Source: Paraburkholderia sp. SG-MS1 | Lineage (GTDB): Bacteria; Pseudomonadota; Gammaproteobacteria; Burkholderiales; Burkholderiaceae | Direction of reading: 5' to 3' | Assembly (NCBI RefSeq): GCF_012275575.1 | Contig: NZ_NPIH01000276.1 | Location: 62,001 to 126,000, forward strand | Length of the DNA stretch: 64,000 nucleotides | In this document: one piece after another, positions 45,801 to 54,472 of the stretch | Layout: every line of letters starts with the position of its first letter | Position numbering within the stretch: position 1 is the stretch's first letter | Program-made: the position numbers and the translations under genes | The notes under the pieces: model-generated | What the model was told of the DNA's origin: nothing | Seen by the model: the letters and a program-made list of their open reading frames with translations, nothing else | The model's database searches: none

Positions 45801-45869
45801 GGCGAGACTCGATCCGGCTAGCGTGGTGGCGGAGACCTTCAGGAATTGTCGCCGGGACAGATGGGTCAT
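42801..45869 (-). CDS. fdoG: Formate dehydrogenase alpha subunit, selenoprotein with in-frame UGA
   Basis: A 1022-residue molybdopterin (bis-MGD) formate dehydrogenase read through an in-frame TGA at 45279-45281, codon 197 (NQARV-Sec-HGPTVAGLAPTFG). E. coli FdnG/FdoG carry selenocysteine at position 196. The protein starts with a twin-arginine signal (SRRQFLKVSATT), so it acts in the periplasm. The N-terminal [4Fe-4S] site is C51, C54, C58 plus the cysteine in GTLCPKGAS. If the TGA is treated as stop, two false half-genes appear (45279-45869 and 42801-45266). It oxidises formate to CO2 and feeds quinone through the beta and gamma subunits. Confidence 0.96.
45242..45281 (-). promoter_or_regulatory. 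SECIS element of formate dehydrogenase
   Basis: Directly after the UGA the mRNA can form a hairpin whose upper part is GGCA-GGUCU-UGCC, flanked by further pairing (CCG/CGG type). The GGUC apical loop and its distance from UGA match the E. coli fdhF and fdnG SECIS hairpins recognised by SelB. Confidence 0.85.
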
Positions 45870-46059
45870 TTAATGGCCTCGGCTCTTTCGGGATACTGAG
45901 AGGATTATAGGGTGCGATATGACGTCGTGCAGCCAGACTGACACGCTTGACCACCAGGGCAAATATGAACTTTTATAGCCGGTTTTGACCACTTGCGGGC
46001 ATCATTCGTGCTGCATGGATTGAGCCACTCCAACCTTGACTTCGGTAAAAGGCGCTCCT

Positions 46060-46416
46060 ATGACTCGCCGCTCACGGTTCCATGTCCGCCTGGACACTGT
46101 TCACATTCCCGCGCGAGCCTTCGCGTCGGCGCGGGTGGCATCACTCGTGCTGGGCGCGGTGATGCTCGTCGCAAGTCCCGACGGCAGCGCTCAAATTCCA
46201 CAGAATGGTGGCTCGGAGCAGCAAGAAAATCGCACGTCCGCCATGGGGACGACGCCCGATCCGGCGGCCTCGGTTGTCCACGAGTCGCACAAACCGCAGG
46301 CGAAGGACGGCGGGTCGGCCGCCTCGCGCGGCAAAACGGGTCAGGATCACAACGCCCACGGTGCGGGAGGTTTTAATAACGGCTTGTACGGCACCGGTGC
46401 GGGCAGCAATAAATGA
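46060..46416 (+). CDS. Small exported low-complexity protein, unknown function
   Basis: A 118-residue protein, not recognised as a known family. Residues about 25-48 are hydrophobic (ARVASLVLGAVMLVASPDGSA) with an alanine-type cleavage site, suggesting export. The mature part is hydrophilic, rich in Gly, Ser, Ala, Asn and His, ending HGAGGFNNGLYGTGAGSNK. ATG 46060 has AAAGG upstream; an earlier ATG at 46036 is in frame. It is divergent from fdoG and upstream of selD; the site suggests a link to periplasmic formate oxidation, but that is only position. Confidence 0.6.
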   Translation: MTRRSRFHVRLDTVHIPARAFASARVASLVLGAVMLVASPDGSAQIPQNGGSEQQENRTSAMGTTPDPAASVVHESHKPQAKDGGSAASRGKTGQDHNAHGAGGFNNGLYGTGAGSNK

Positions 46417-46638
46417 CAATCGGGTCAATTTGTCGCACCGTCTCGGAACGTATTTTGCCGCTTCCCTCGCTTGGGCCCCGCTTCTTTGAGATAACGCGCC
46501 TTGGCGATAACGCGTCGCTCGCGGCGCCTGGCCGCGCCGTGCGGCTCGAGTCACCACAGGCGTGAGGCACGCCGGGCAGCGCCGCGGCCGAACAACCCGC
46601 ATAATTGCGGGCATCCGCAGCCCGACACTCGCGCCAAC

Positions 46639-47703
46639 ATGACCGACACCCACGCCCAAACCAGCCCATCGCCCCGTCTCACCAGCCTGTCGCACGGTGG
46701 CGGCTGCGGCTGCAAAATTGCGCCCGGCCTACTCGCCGATCTGCTCAAGCGCAGCGCGCCGCTGCCGTTTTTCCCCGACCTGCTGGTCGGCAACGACACC
46801 GCCGACGACGCCGCTGTCTACAAGCTCAACGACGAGCAGGCGATCGTCGCCACCACCGACTTCTTCATGCCGATCGTCGACGACCCGTTCGACTTCGGCC
46901 GCATCGCCGCCACCAACGCGCTATCCGACGTCTACGCGATGGGCGGCAAGCCGCTCATGGCGCTCGCCATCGTCGGCATGCCGATCAACGTGCTGCCCCC
47001 CGCCGTGATCGCGGCCGTGCTGAAGGGTGGCGAGTCCGTCTGCGCCGAAGCCGGCATTCCGCTCGCGGGCGGCCATTCGATCGATTCGGTCGAGCCGATC
47101 TACGGCCTCGTCGCGATCGGCGTGGTCGATCCGAAGCGCGTCAAGCGCAACGCAGGCGCTCAGGCGGGCGACGTGCTGATTCTCGGCAAGCCGCTCGGCG
47201 TCGGCATCCTGTCGGCGGCGCTGAAGAAAGACCGGCTCGACGCCGCCGGCTACGCCGCGATGATCGGCGCAACGACCAGGCTCAATCGTCCGGGCGCGGA
47301 ACTAGCGCGGCTGGATGGCGTGCATGCGCTCACGGACATCACCGGATTCGGCCTACTCGGGCACACGCTGGAGCTGGCGCGCGGCTCGAATCTCACCGCC
47401 CGCGTGCGTTATGCCGATCTCCCCTGGCTGCCGGAGGTGGTAAGCCTCGCGCAGGCAGGCATCGTTACCGGCGCCTCGGGGCGCAACTGGGACGCCTACG
47501 GCAAAGACATCGTCTTGCCCGCCACATTGCCGCCGGCGGCCCGTGCACTGCTGACCGACCCGCAAACCTCGGGGGGCCTGCTGGTCTCGTGCGCACCGGA
47601 ATCGGCCGACGAAGTGCTCGCGCTGTTCCATGCCGACGGTTTCGGCGACGCGCGTGTGATCGGCGAAATGGTGGGTGGAGAAAGACGCGTCGAAGTCGTT
47701 TGA
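46639..47703 (+). CDS. selD: Selenide, water dikinase (selenophosphate synthetase) SelD
   Basis: A 354-residue ATP-dependent enzyme making selenophosphate from selenide, the donor for SelA and SelU. The flexible N-terminal loop GGGCGCK holds C23, C25 and K26 in the catalytic cysteine form (not selenocysteine). GNDTADDAAVY and GRIAATNALSDVYAMGG are the AIRS-type ATP-binding segments. ATG 46639 begins the family N-terminus; the open frame runs back to 46501 without support. It starts the plus-strand selenium operon opposite to fdo/selAB. Confidence 0.97.
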   Translation: MTDTHAQTSPSPRLTSLSHGGGCGCKIAPGLLADLLKRSAPLPFFPDLLVGNDTADDAAVYKLNDEQAIVATTDFFMPIVDDPFDFGRIAATNALSDVYAMGGKPLMALAIVGMPINVLPPAVIAAVLKGGESVCAEAGIPLAGGHSIDSVEPIYGLVAIGVVDPKRVKRNAGAQAGDVLILGKPLGVGILSAALKKDRLDAAGYAAMIGATTRLNRPGAELARLDGVHALTDITGFGLLGHTLELARGSNLTARVRYADLPWLPEVVSLAQAGIVTGASGRNWDAYGKDIVLPATLPPAARALLTDPQTSGGLLVSCAPESADEVLALFHADGFGDARVIGEMVGGERRVEVV

Positions 47704-47891
47704 AACGTTTGGGGCGCTGTTTAGCGAACTCGTGTGGCGCACGTGCTCCACGCACCCGGCGCACGCCATAGGCGGGCACGAGACCCCACGCGAAGCGCCC
47801 CGCACGCCAACAGCTTTGCGCATACGCCGGCCCGCCCTGGCGGCGCATGCGATAATTTCACCCTTTCGCCGTCCCGTTTCGTCCGTACCCC

Positions 47892-48962
47892 TTGAAAAAC
47901 CTTCTCGTCAGCCTCGAAAAAGCAGGTGATTTCGATGAAATCATCGATGTGCGCACGCCTCTCGAGTTCGCGGAAGACCACATTCCGGGCGCGCTCAACG
48001 CCCCTGTGCTGAGCAACGAAGAGCGGGTACTGGTGGGCACGACGTACAAGCAGGTGTCGCCGTTCGAAGGCACGCGCATCGGCGCGGCCCTGGTCGCACG
48101 CAACATCGCCCATCACCTGGAAACGACCTTCGCCGACCGGCCGCGCAACTGGCGGCCGCTCATCTATTGCTGGCGCGGCGGCAAGCGCTCGGGTTCGGTC
48201 ACGACGCTCTTCAACATGATCGGCTGGCCCGCGCGCCAACTGGACGGCGGCTACAAGCGCTATCGGCGCTTCACGCTCGACACGCTCGACACCCTGCCGA
48301 AAACCTTCTCCTACATCGCGCTGGTCGGTCCGACCGGCAGCGGCAAGACGCGCCTGCTCGCGGCGCTGAACCAGGCGGGCGCGCAGACGCTCGACCTCGA
48401 AGCGCTGGCCGCGCATCGCGGCTCGCTGCTCGGCGCATGGGCGGGTGTGCCGCAGCCGTCGCAGAAGCGTTTCGATACGCTGCTCGTGAGCGCGCTGCGC
48501 GAGTTCGATCCGGGGCGGCCGGTGTTCGTCGAAGCGGAAAGCCGGCGCATCGGTTCGGTCGCCTTGCCGCTCGCGCTGCTGGAAACATTTCACGGGGGTG
48601 CGTGCGTCGAGGTGCTGTCGAGCCGCGAAGATCGCGCCGAGTTCCTGCTGCACGATTACGCCCGTCTGTTCGACGACCCCGAGGCGCTGAAAGGGCAATT
48701 GGAACGGCTGATCGGTTTGCATAGCCGTGAACGGGTAACGGGCTGGCAGCAGCTCGTCGACGCCGATCAGCGCGCCGAACTCGCGCACGAACTGATCGAG
48801 CGGCATTACGATCCGGCGTACGCGCGCAGCAGCCATCAGCATTTCGTCCAGTTGCCGCACGCTTTGCCATTGACTTTCCGCCCCAACGACGCCGACGTCG
48901 TCGACCAGGCGAAAGCGTTATTGGCGCGGCTCGACAGCCGCGCCCTTGCCTCTGTGATCTGA
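47892..48962 (+). CDS. mnmH: tRNA 2-selenouridine synthase
   Basis: A 356-residue enzyme (MnmH, also SelU/YbbB) that converts 2-thiouridine at the wobble position of tRNA to 2-selenouridine by geranylation and selenophosphate. An N-terminal rhodanese domain has its cysteine at C93 (IYCWRGGKRSG), and a P-loop GPTGSGKT is at 146-153. The predicted start is TTG 47892; no ATG or GTG gives a complete rhodanese domain. It is about 190 bases after selD, so both probably use the same transcript. Its presence shows selenium is used in tRNA as well as in protein. Confidence 0.95.
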   Translation: MKNLLVSLEKAGDFDEIIDVRTPLEFAEDHIPGALNAPVLSNEERVLVGTTYKQVSPFEGTRIGAALVARNIAHHLETTFADRPRNWRPLIYCWRGGKRSGSVTTLFNMIGWPARQLDGGYKRYRRFTLDTLDTLPKTFSYIALVGPTGSGKTRLLAALNQAGAQTLDLEALAAHRGSLLGAWAGVPQPSQKRFDTLLVSALREFDPGRPVFVEAESRRIGSVALPLALLETFHGGACVEVLSSREDRAEFLLHDYARLFDDPEALKGQLERLIGLHSRERVTGWQQLVDADQRAELAHELIERHYDPAYARSSHQHFVQLPHALPLTFRPNDADVVDQAKALLARLDSRALASVI

Positions 48963-48987
48963 TCAAAAAACCACGCTGAGACCACTC

Positions 48988-50043
48988 ATGCAATCAACCC
49001 TTAGACAACCTCGTATCGCGCTCGGCTGGATCGTCTTCCTGCTGATCGCCGTCGTCGGCCTCTTCTACGTGAAGTGGTTCCCGTACTACAACCGCGCATT
49101 CGTCGCCGCGAGCCAGCACTCGATCGGCAAATCGATCCTCATGGGCACCTCGGCGAGCGCGCCGGACGCATCGTGGCAAGCCGCGATCGATTACGCGTTC
49201 GCGTACGGCAAGGCCATCTGGCAAGCAATGGTGCTCGGCCTGCTGCTCGGCTCGGCGGTGCAGGCGCTGATTCCGCCGCAATGGGTCGCGCGCGCGCTCG
49301 GCCGCACCGATTTCAGCAGTGTGGTGAAGGGCGGCCTGATGTCGTTGCCGGGGATGATGTGCACCTGCTGCGCGGCCCCGGTCGTTGCCGGTTTGCGCGC
49401 GCGCCAGGCGGCGCCGGGCGCGGCAATCGCGTTCTGGCTCGGCAATACCGCGCTGAATCCGGCCACGCTGATCTTCATGGGCTTCGTGCTCGGATGGCAG
49501 TGGATGGGCTTGCGGCTCGCGCTCGCCATCGTAATGGTGTTCGGCCTCGGCTACTTGGTGAACCGCATGGTCACGCCGAAGGAAGCCGAAGCGTCGCGTG
49601 AAGCGCTCTCGCAACTGATCACCGCCGACGACCCCGGCACCGCCTTCACCCGCTGGATAAAAATCCTCGCCAGCATGACGCTGCGCCTCGTGCCCGAATA
49701 CATCGTGCTGGTGCTGATTCTCGGCGCGGCGCGCGCGTGGCTGTTTCCGCACATCGGTCCGCACATTGACAACAGCCTGCTGTGGATCGTCGCGTTGTCG
49801 ATCGCCGGCACCTTGTTCGTGATTCCGACTGCCGGCGAAGTGCCGATCATCCAGGCGATGCTTTCATTCGGCATGGCCGCGGGTCCGGCCGGCGCATTGC
49901 TGTTGACGCTGCCGCTGATCAGTGTCCCGTCGATGGCCATGCTGGGCCGCTCGTTCCCGCGGCGCGTGCTGACCGTGGTGGCCGTGGCCGTGGTCGCATG
50001 CGGCGTGGTGAGCGGCTTGCTTGCGATTGCTTTGGGCTTCTGA
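48988..50043 (+). CDS. DUF318/ArsP-like permease linked to selenium genes
   Basis: A 351-residue polytopic membrane protein with about eight to ten helices. Family marks are LIPPQWVARALGR, a cysteine-rich turn GMMCTCCAAPVVAGLRAR near residue 125, GNTALNPATLIFMGFVLGW and the mirror motif IPTAGEVPIIQAMLSFG. ArsP relatives export organoarsenicals, and others in the family are uncharacterised. It starts 25 bases after mnmH on the same strand. That linkage suggests transport of a selenium compound or protection from one, which is inference only. Confidence 0.85.
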   Translation: MQSTLRQPRIALGWIVFLLIAVVGLFYVKWFPYYNRAFVAASQHSIGKSILMGTSASAPDASWQAAIDYAFAYGKAIWQAMVLGLLLGSAVQALIPPQWVARALGRTDFSSVVKGGLMSLPGMMCTCCAAPVVAGLRARQAAPGAAIAFWLGNTALNPATLIFMGFVLGWQWMGLRLALAIVMVFGLGYLVNRMVTPKEAEASREALSQLITADDPGTAFTRWIKILASMTLRLVPEYIVLVLILGAARAWLFPHIGPHIDNSLLWIVALSIAGTLFVIPTAGEVPIIQAMLSFGMAAGPAGALLLTLPLISVPSMAMLGRSFPRRVLTVVAVAVVACGVVSGLLAIALGF

Positions 50044-50079
50044 ATTTCCGTCTCGTTACTGTATCTCCATCGCCAGCGT

Positions 50080-50214
50080 ATGAAACGAATCGCCGCATTC
50101 ACGCTGACAAGCTGGTCGGCTGCCGGCCTGCTGTATGTCGGACAGCACTCGGTGGCACTGATCGCGATCAGCGGCGTCGTTGCGCTAGCCGGCTTCGATC
50201 TGCTGCGCCCCTGA
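50080..50214 (+). CDS. 44-residue small membrane protein
   Basis: A short open frame of 44 codons starting 37 bases after the permease. It encodes MKRIAAFTLTSWSAAGLLYV followed by VALIAISGVVALAGFDLL, i.e. one or two hydrophobic segments with a basic start. No strong ribosome site is seen. The coding-like composition and tight position make a real small protein plausible; function unknown. Confidence 0.5.
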   Translation: MKRIAAFTLTSWSAAGLLYVGQHSVALIAISGVVALAGFDLLRP

Positions 50215-50307
50215 CAGCGACCCACGTTCCAGTCGAACTGGACGCGGGTCGCCGCGTAGCGGCTCGTCCCCTTTCCAGCGCCCCCCTTCCCGTTTCGGCG
50301 CAGACGC

Positions 50308-51630
50308 TCAGCTCTGCGCCAGCATCGCTTCGCGCGCCGCATCCCGCGCGCCTTCCTGGCGCATCCGCGTGATCAGCCCCAGTGCGCAGAACAGCGTAAT
50401 CAACACGTGCAATACGCCGAGTGCGACCACCGACAGAATCGAGCCGGTCGCGCCGAGCAAATATTGCCCGAGAATCGGCGTCGTACCGGCGAACACCATG
50501 CCGCAGATTTGATAGGAAAGCGAAATACCCGTATAACGCACCTGCACCGGAAACGACTTCGCCAGAATACCGGCCATCGCTGCGTAGTACAGCGAATGCG
50601 GAATCGACGCGAGCGCCATGCCCAGCATCGCGAGCTTCGTCGAGCCGGTTGCAATCAGCGAAAACATCAGCGGCAGCGCGATGATTTCCGGCACTAGCAT
50701 GTAAATCACTGCTTTTTTCAGGTCCATTTTCGTCGCCAGCAAGGCGCCGAACGGTTGCACGATGAGCTGCACGACGATCGCCCCGGTGATCACCGTGAGA
50801 AATTGCGTGCGGTCGAAGCCGATGCTCGTCACGGCCCACGACAATGCGAACGTCGTCTTGAAGTAGGTCGCCGACAAGCCGATCACGCACGCGCCCACGC
50901 CCATCGCGACCAGCCCCTTATGGTCGCGCAGCACGTCGGCGATCGGCAGCTTCGCGACCTTCTTGCGGTCCTTCAATTGCTGCATCGCCGGCGATTCGTC
51001 GACGCTCATCCGGATGAACATCCCGACCACCACCAGCAGCGCGGAGAACAGGAACGGCACGCGCCAGCCCCACGTCATGAACTGGTGATCGGGCAGCATC
51101 GAGGTCAGCAGGAACGCCACGGTTGCGAGCAGATTGCCAGCGGGCGAACCTTGCTGTGCGAAGGCCGAATAGAGAATTTCCTTGCCCTTCGGCGCATGTT
51201 CGGACGACAGCACCACCGCGCCGCCCCACTCGCCGCCCATCGCGATGCCCTGCATCAGACGCAGCAGAATCAGCAACGCGGGAGCAAGCAAACCGATCTG
51301 GTTGTAGGTCGGCAAAAGACCCATGCCGGTCGTGCAGCAGCCCATCAGCATCAACGTGATGATCAGCGTTTTCTTGCGCCCCACTCTGTCGCCGAGGTGG
51401 CCGAAGATGATCCCGCCGATCGGCCGCGCCAGAAAGCCCACCCAGAAGGTTGCGAACGCGGCGAGCGTGCCGGCCAGGGCCGAAGTGGTCGGAAAGAAGA
51501 TCTTGCCGAGCACGAGTGCCGCCGCCGTGCTGTACGCGTAAAAGTCATACCACTCGATCGTCGTCCCGACGAATGATGCGATACCCGCCTTGCGGGCATT
51601 CCGGTGTTGCGTTTCGAGCGTGAGCGCCAT
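50308..51630 (-). CDS. MHS-family MFS transporter divergent from IclR regulator
   Basis: A 440-residue metabolite:H+ symporter of twelve helices. Typical parts are IASFVGTTIEWYDFYAYSTA, motif A GHLGDRVGRKKTL, and GIAMGGEWGGAVVLSSEHAP. ATG 51630 with GGAGA upstream is chosen. It faces the IclR gene across a 240-base region with several inverted repeats. It most likely imports the substrate of the operon at 52.7-57.5 kb. Confidence 0.92.
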   Translation of the reverse strand: MALTLETQHRNARKAGIASFVGTTIEWYDFYAYSTAAALVLGKIFFPTTSALAGTLAAFATFWVGFLARPIGGIIFGHLGDRVGRKKTLIITLMLMGCCTTGMGLLPTYNQIGLLAPALLILLRLMQGIAMGGEWGGAVVLSSEHAPKGKEILYSAFAQQGSPAGNLLATVAFLLTSMLPDHQFMTWGWRVPFLFSALLVVVGMFIRMSVDESPAMQQLKDRKKVAKLPIADVLRDHKGLVAMGVGACVIGLSATYFKTTFALSWAVTSIGFDRTQFLTVITGAIVVQLIVQPFGALLATKMDLKKAVIYMLVPEIIALPLMFSLIATGSTKLAMLGMALASIPHSLYYAAMAGILAKSFPVQVRYTGISLSYQICGMVFAGTTPILGQYLLGATGSILSVVALGVLHVLITLFCALGLITRMRQEGARDAAREAMLAQS

Positions 51631-51696
51631 CGGGGTACGTCTCCATGTTGAGTCGCGAATGCAGCGGACGAACCTCACATTCGATCCGCGCTGTTT

Positions 51697-51711
51697 GTTC
51701 GATTTACGAAC
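51697..51711. promoter_or_regulatory. Operator-like inverted repeat upstream of MHS gene
   Basis: GTTCG-ATTTA-CGAAC has 5-bp perfect arms. A related near-palindrome TTCCGTTAACGAA lies at 51717-51729. TTCG/CGAA dyads with a five-base centre are known for IclR-family binding. The pair lies 65-100 bases upstream of the MHS start. Confidence 0.5.
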
Positions 51712-51847
51712 TTTATTTCCGTTAACGAACAGGAGCCGGACTATAAGGATCGTCGGCGATATGCGTCAATCAAGGGATTACCCTGCGACAACTCCCGACA
51801 ACGCGGCAAGCGACTAGGTGTATACCCGTGTCCCTATTGCCATCGCG

Positions 51848-51865
51848 TTATCGAAATGTCGATAA
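51848..51865. promoter_or_regulatory. Operator-like inverted repeat at IclR start
   Basis: TTATCG-AAATGT-CGATAA is a perfect 6-bp inverted repeat ending seven bases before ATG 51873, where bound protein would block transcription or translation of the IclR gene. Autoregulation is likely on position alone. Confidence 0.5.
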
Positions 51866-51872
51866 TGTTGTC

Positions 51873-52616
51873 ATGGATGTGAAAACAGCAGTACGCGTCT
51901 TCGACGTGATAAACCTTTTTGCCGAAGTGCGGCAACCCATGATCTACAGCGAGATTGCGCGTCGAACCGAGATCCCGCTGTCGAGTTGCCACGCGCTTTT
52001 GCAAACCATGGTGGCCAAGGGCTACCTGTACGCACCGGGCGTGAAAGCCGGCTATTACCCGACCCAGCGGCTGCTGCACGTCGCCCGCGACATCTGCAGC
52101 GAAGACCCGCTGACGCTGCTGTTCCAGCCGCTGCTCAGTTCGCTGCGCGACGCCACCGGCGAGACCGCGGCGCTCGCCACGCTGGCCGGCAACCGCGTCG
52201 TCTATCTCGAGGTGATGGAGTCGCGCCAGAAGATTCGCTACAGCGACGAGCCCGGCGGCTTCATGTACGTGCATGCGAGTGCGGCGGGCAAGGCGCTGCT
52301 CGGGGCGCTGTCGGTGGAGGCACGCCGCAAGCTGCTCGACAGTTGCGAGCCGTTGACCGCATCGACCGACGGCTCGGTGATCGTCCGCAAGACACTCGAA
52401 GCCGAAGTCGAGCAAGGCGTGACGAACGGCTGGCATCGCTCGACCGGCGAAAACGTCGAAGACGTCGCCGGTCTCGCACGCGGCTTCCTGATCCACGGCG
52501 AAGCGTTTGCGCTCGTGATCGGCGGTCCGAAAGCACGACTGCTCAAAAACGAACAGCGCGCGATCGAAGCGCTGCTCGACATTTACGGCCAGATCCCGCC
52601 AGAACTCCTGGCGTGA
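51873..52616 (+). CDS. IclR-family transcriptional regulator
   Basis: A 247-residue regulator with an N-terminal winged helix (residues about 5-60; SEIARRTEIPLSSCHALLQT) and a GAF-like IclR effector domain (MYVHASAAGKALLGAL near 130-145; GLARGFLIHGEAFALVIGGP near the end). ATG 51873 is preferred over a GTG at 51828 because the TTATCG dyad sits between them. It is adjacent to and on the same strand as the cyclase operon and divergent from the MHS carrier, so it most likely controls both. Confidence 0.93.
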   Translation: MDVKTAVRVFDVINLFAEVRQPMIYSEIARRTEIPLSSCHALLQTMVAKGYLYAPGVKAGYYPTQRLLHVARDICSEDPLTLLFQPLLSSLRDATGETAALATLAGNRVVYLEVMESRQKIRYSDEPGGFMYVHASAAGKALLGALSVEARRKLLDSCEPLTASTDGSVIVRKTLEAEVEQGVTNGWHRSTGENVEDVAGLARGFLIHGEAFALVIGGPKARLLKNEQRAIEALLDIYGQIPPELLA

Positions 52617-52685
52617 CGGCGCGCCGCCACGCTTCGTTCGGTATCCGGATGGTGCAGTGCGCAGGCCAGCTCAGAAGGATTTGCA

Positions 52686-53738
52686 ATGCGCTGGAAGAAC
52701 AGGCCGGAAGGCTCGAACTGGGGTGACTTCGGAGCCGACGACCAACTCGGCAGGCCGAATCTGATCGGCACGGAACAGGTACTGAGGGGCGCGCGTGAAA
52801 TCCGCGCGGGCCTGAGCTTCTGTCTGTCGTTGCCGCTCGACTTTCCCGGCGACAACAAACTGAACGTGCGCCGCCACCCGCCCGTGTTGCGGCCCACGGT
52901 CAGGGACGGCCTGCCCTACGTGAACTTCCCGTTCGCGCGCAACGAACCCGGCGCCACCGACGTCGTCAGCGACGACCAGGTGCTGTTGAGCCTGCAATAT
53001 TCGACGCAATGGGATTCGCTCGCGCATGTGGGCGCGCGCTTCGACGCGGACGGCGACGGCGTGCCCGAGAGCGTCTACTACAACGGTTATCGCGCGCAGG
53101 CCGATGTCGTCGGACCGATCGAGTATCGCGCCGATGACGGCTTCGCGCCGCACGCATGCGGCGGCGAACACAGTCACGCCGACGTGCTCGGCATCGAAAA
53201 TCTGGCGGTCAAAGGCATGCAGGGCCGCGGCGTGCTGGTCGACCTGGTCGCGCACTACGCACGCGAGCATCGCACGGTCGGCTACGACGACCTGATGTTC
53301 GCGATCGACGCCGACGGCGTGCAGATCGAACGCGGCGACATGCTCGTGCTGCGCACCGGTTTCGCGGAGATGGTTCTGGAAATGAATCGTCATCCTGACG
53401 AAAGCGTGCTCGACAGTCACTGCTGTGCGCTCGACGGCCGCGACGAACGCCTGCTGCAATGGCTCACCGACTCGGGCATTGCCGCGCTCGCCGCCGACAA
53501 CTATGCGGTCGAACGCTATCCGGCACGCGCACCTGCCACGCCGGGCGAACATCCGCTGATGCCGCTGCATCACCACTGCCTGTTCAAACTCGGTTTGCCG
53601 CTCGGCGAACTCTGGTACTTGCGCGATCTCGCCGCATGGCTGCGCGCGAACGGCCGCTCGCATTTCATGCTGACCGCGCCGCCGTTGCGCCTGCCGGGCG
53701 CGATGGGTTCGCCCGTCACGCCGATCGCGACCGTGTGA
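52686..53738 (+). CDS. Cyclase-family (kynurenine-formamidase-like) metal hydrolase
   Basis: A 350-residue protein of the cyclase family PF04199, which includes kynurenine formamidase and isatin hydrolase. The metal-site region STQWDSLAHVGARFD (residues about 105-119) corresponds to the family HxGTHxD area, in a variant form seen in longer members; further histidines are in HSHADVLG and PLHHHCLFKLG. It likely opens or closes a lactone, lactam or amide ring with Mn or Zn. It is the first enzyme of the IclR-linked operon, 69 bases after the regulator. Confidence 0.86.
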   Translation: MRWKNRPEGSNWGDFGADDQLGRPNLIGTEQVLRGAREIRAGLSFCLSLPLDFPGDNKLNVRRHPPVLRPTVRDGLPYVNFPFARNEPGATDVVSDDQVLLSLQYSTQWDSLAHVGARFDADGDGVPESVYYNGYRAQADVVGPIEYRADDGFAPHACGGEHSHADVLGIENLAVKGMQGRGVLVDLVAHYAREHRTVGYDDLMFAIDADGVQIERGDMLVLRTGFAEMVLEMNRHPDESVLDSHCCALDGRDERLLQWLTDSGIAALAADNYAVERYPARAPATPGEHPLMPLHHHCLFKLGLPLGELWYLRDLAAWLRANGRSHFMLTAPPLRLPGAMGSPVTPIATV

Positions 53739-53768
53739 GCTTTTCCTCTTTCCTTTTGAATCTGAAAC

Positions 53769-54470
53769 ATGGCCAAAGAACGAGTGTTGATTACCGGCGG
53801 CGCCGCCGGCATCGGGGCGGCATGTGCCGCACGCTGCGAGGCGGATGGTTATGACGTGGTCGTGATCGACCGCGTGGGCGACGGATTGATCGCCGATCTG
53901 TCGGACCCGCAGGCGACGGCAAGCGCGCTCGAACGGGCGCTCGCGGGCGGGCCGATCACCCGGCTCGTCAATAACGTCGGCATCGTGGTGCCTGCGAATG
54001 CCGAAGAGCAATCGCTCGAAGAACTCGAACGCGCGTGGGCGCTCAACGTGCGTTGCTCGCTGCAATGCATGCAGGCGCTGTTGCCCGGCATGAAGGCCGC
54101 GGGCTTTGGACGTATCGTCAACATGTCGTCGCGCGCGGCGCTCGGCAAGGAATTGCGCACCGCCTATTCGGCGACGAAAGCCGCCTTGCTCGGCATGACG
54201 CGTGTGTGGGCGCTCGAACTCGGCGCGTTCGGCGTGACCGCGAACGCGATCGGCCCCGGTCCGATCCGCACCGAACTGTTCGACCGCGCGAATCCGCCGG
54301 ATGCGCCGCGCACCCGCGCGATCATCGACAGCGTGCCGGTCAAGCGCGTCGGCACGCCAGACGACGTCGCGCATGCCGCGTCGTATCTGCTCGACGCGCG
54401 CAGCGGTTTCGTCACGGGTCAGGTGCTGTACGTGTGCGGCGGCATGACCGTCGGCGTCGCGGGAGTCTGA
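53769..54470 (+). CDS. Short-chain dehydrogenase/reductase of the IclR-linked operon
   Basis: A 233-residue classical SDR. TGGAAGIG at residues 9-16, NNVG near 80, catalytic Ser in MSSRAAL and YSATKAALLG are all present. VIDR after beta-2 suggests NAD. GPGPIRTELF is the flexible substrate-loop region. It lies 30 bases after the cyclase and two bases before the 3-hydroxyacyl-CoA-dehydrogenase-like gene, clearly one operon. Confidence 0.9.
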   Translation: MAKERVLITGGAAGIGAACAARCEADGYDVVVIDRVGDGLIADLSDPQATASALERALAGGPITRLVNNVGIVVPANAEEQSLEELERAWALNVRCSLQCMQALLPGMKAAGFGRIVNMSSRAALGKELRTAYSATKAALLGMTRVWALELGAFGVTANAIGPGPIRTELFDRANPPDAPRTRAIIDSVPVKRVGTPDDVAHAASYLLDARSGFVTGQVLYVCGGMTVGVAGV

Positions 54471-54472
54471 GC

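Noticed and set aside
54035..54472. Extended N-terminus of the 3-hydroxyacyl-CoA dehydrogenase-like protein
   Set aside because: The extension is an out-of-frame reading of the SDR gene; the Rossmann motif begins right after ATG 54473.
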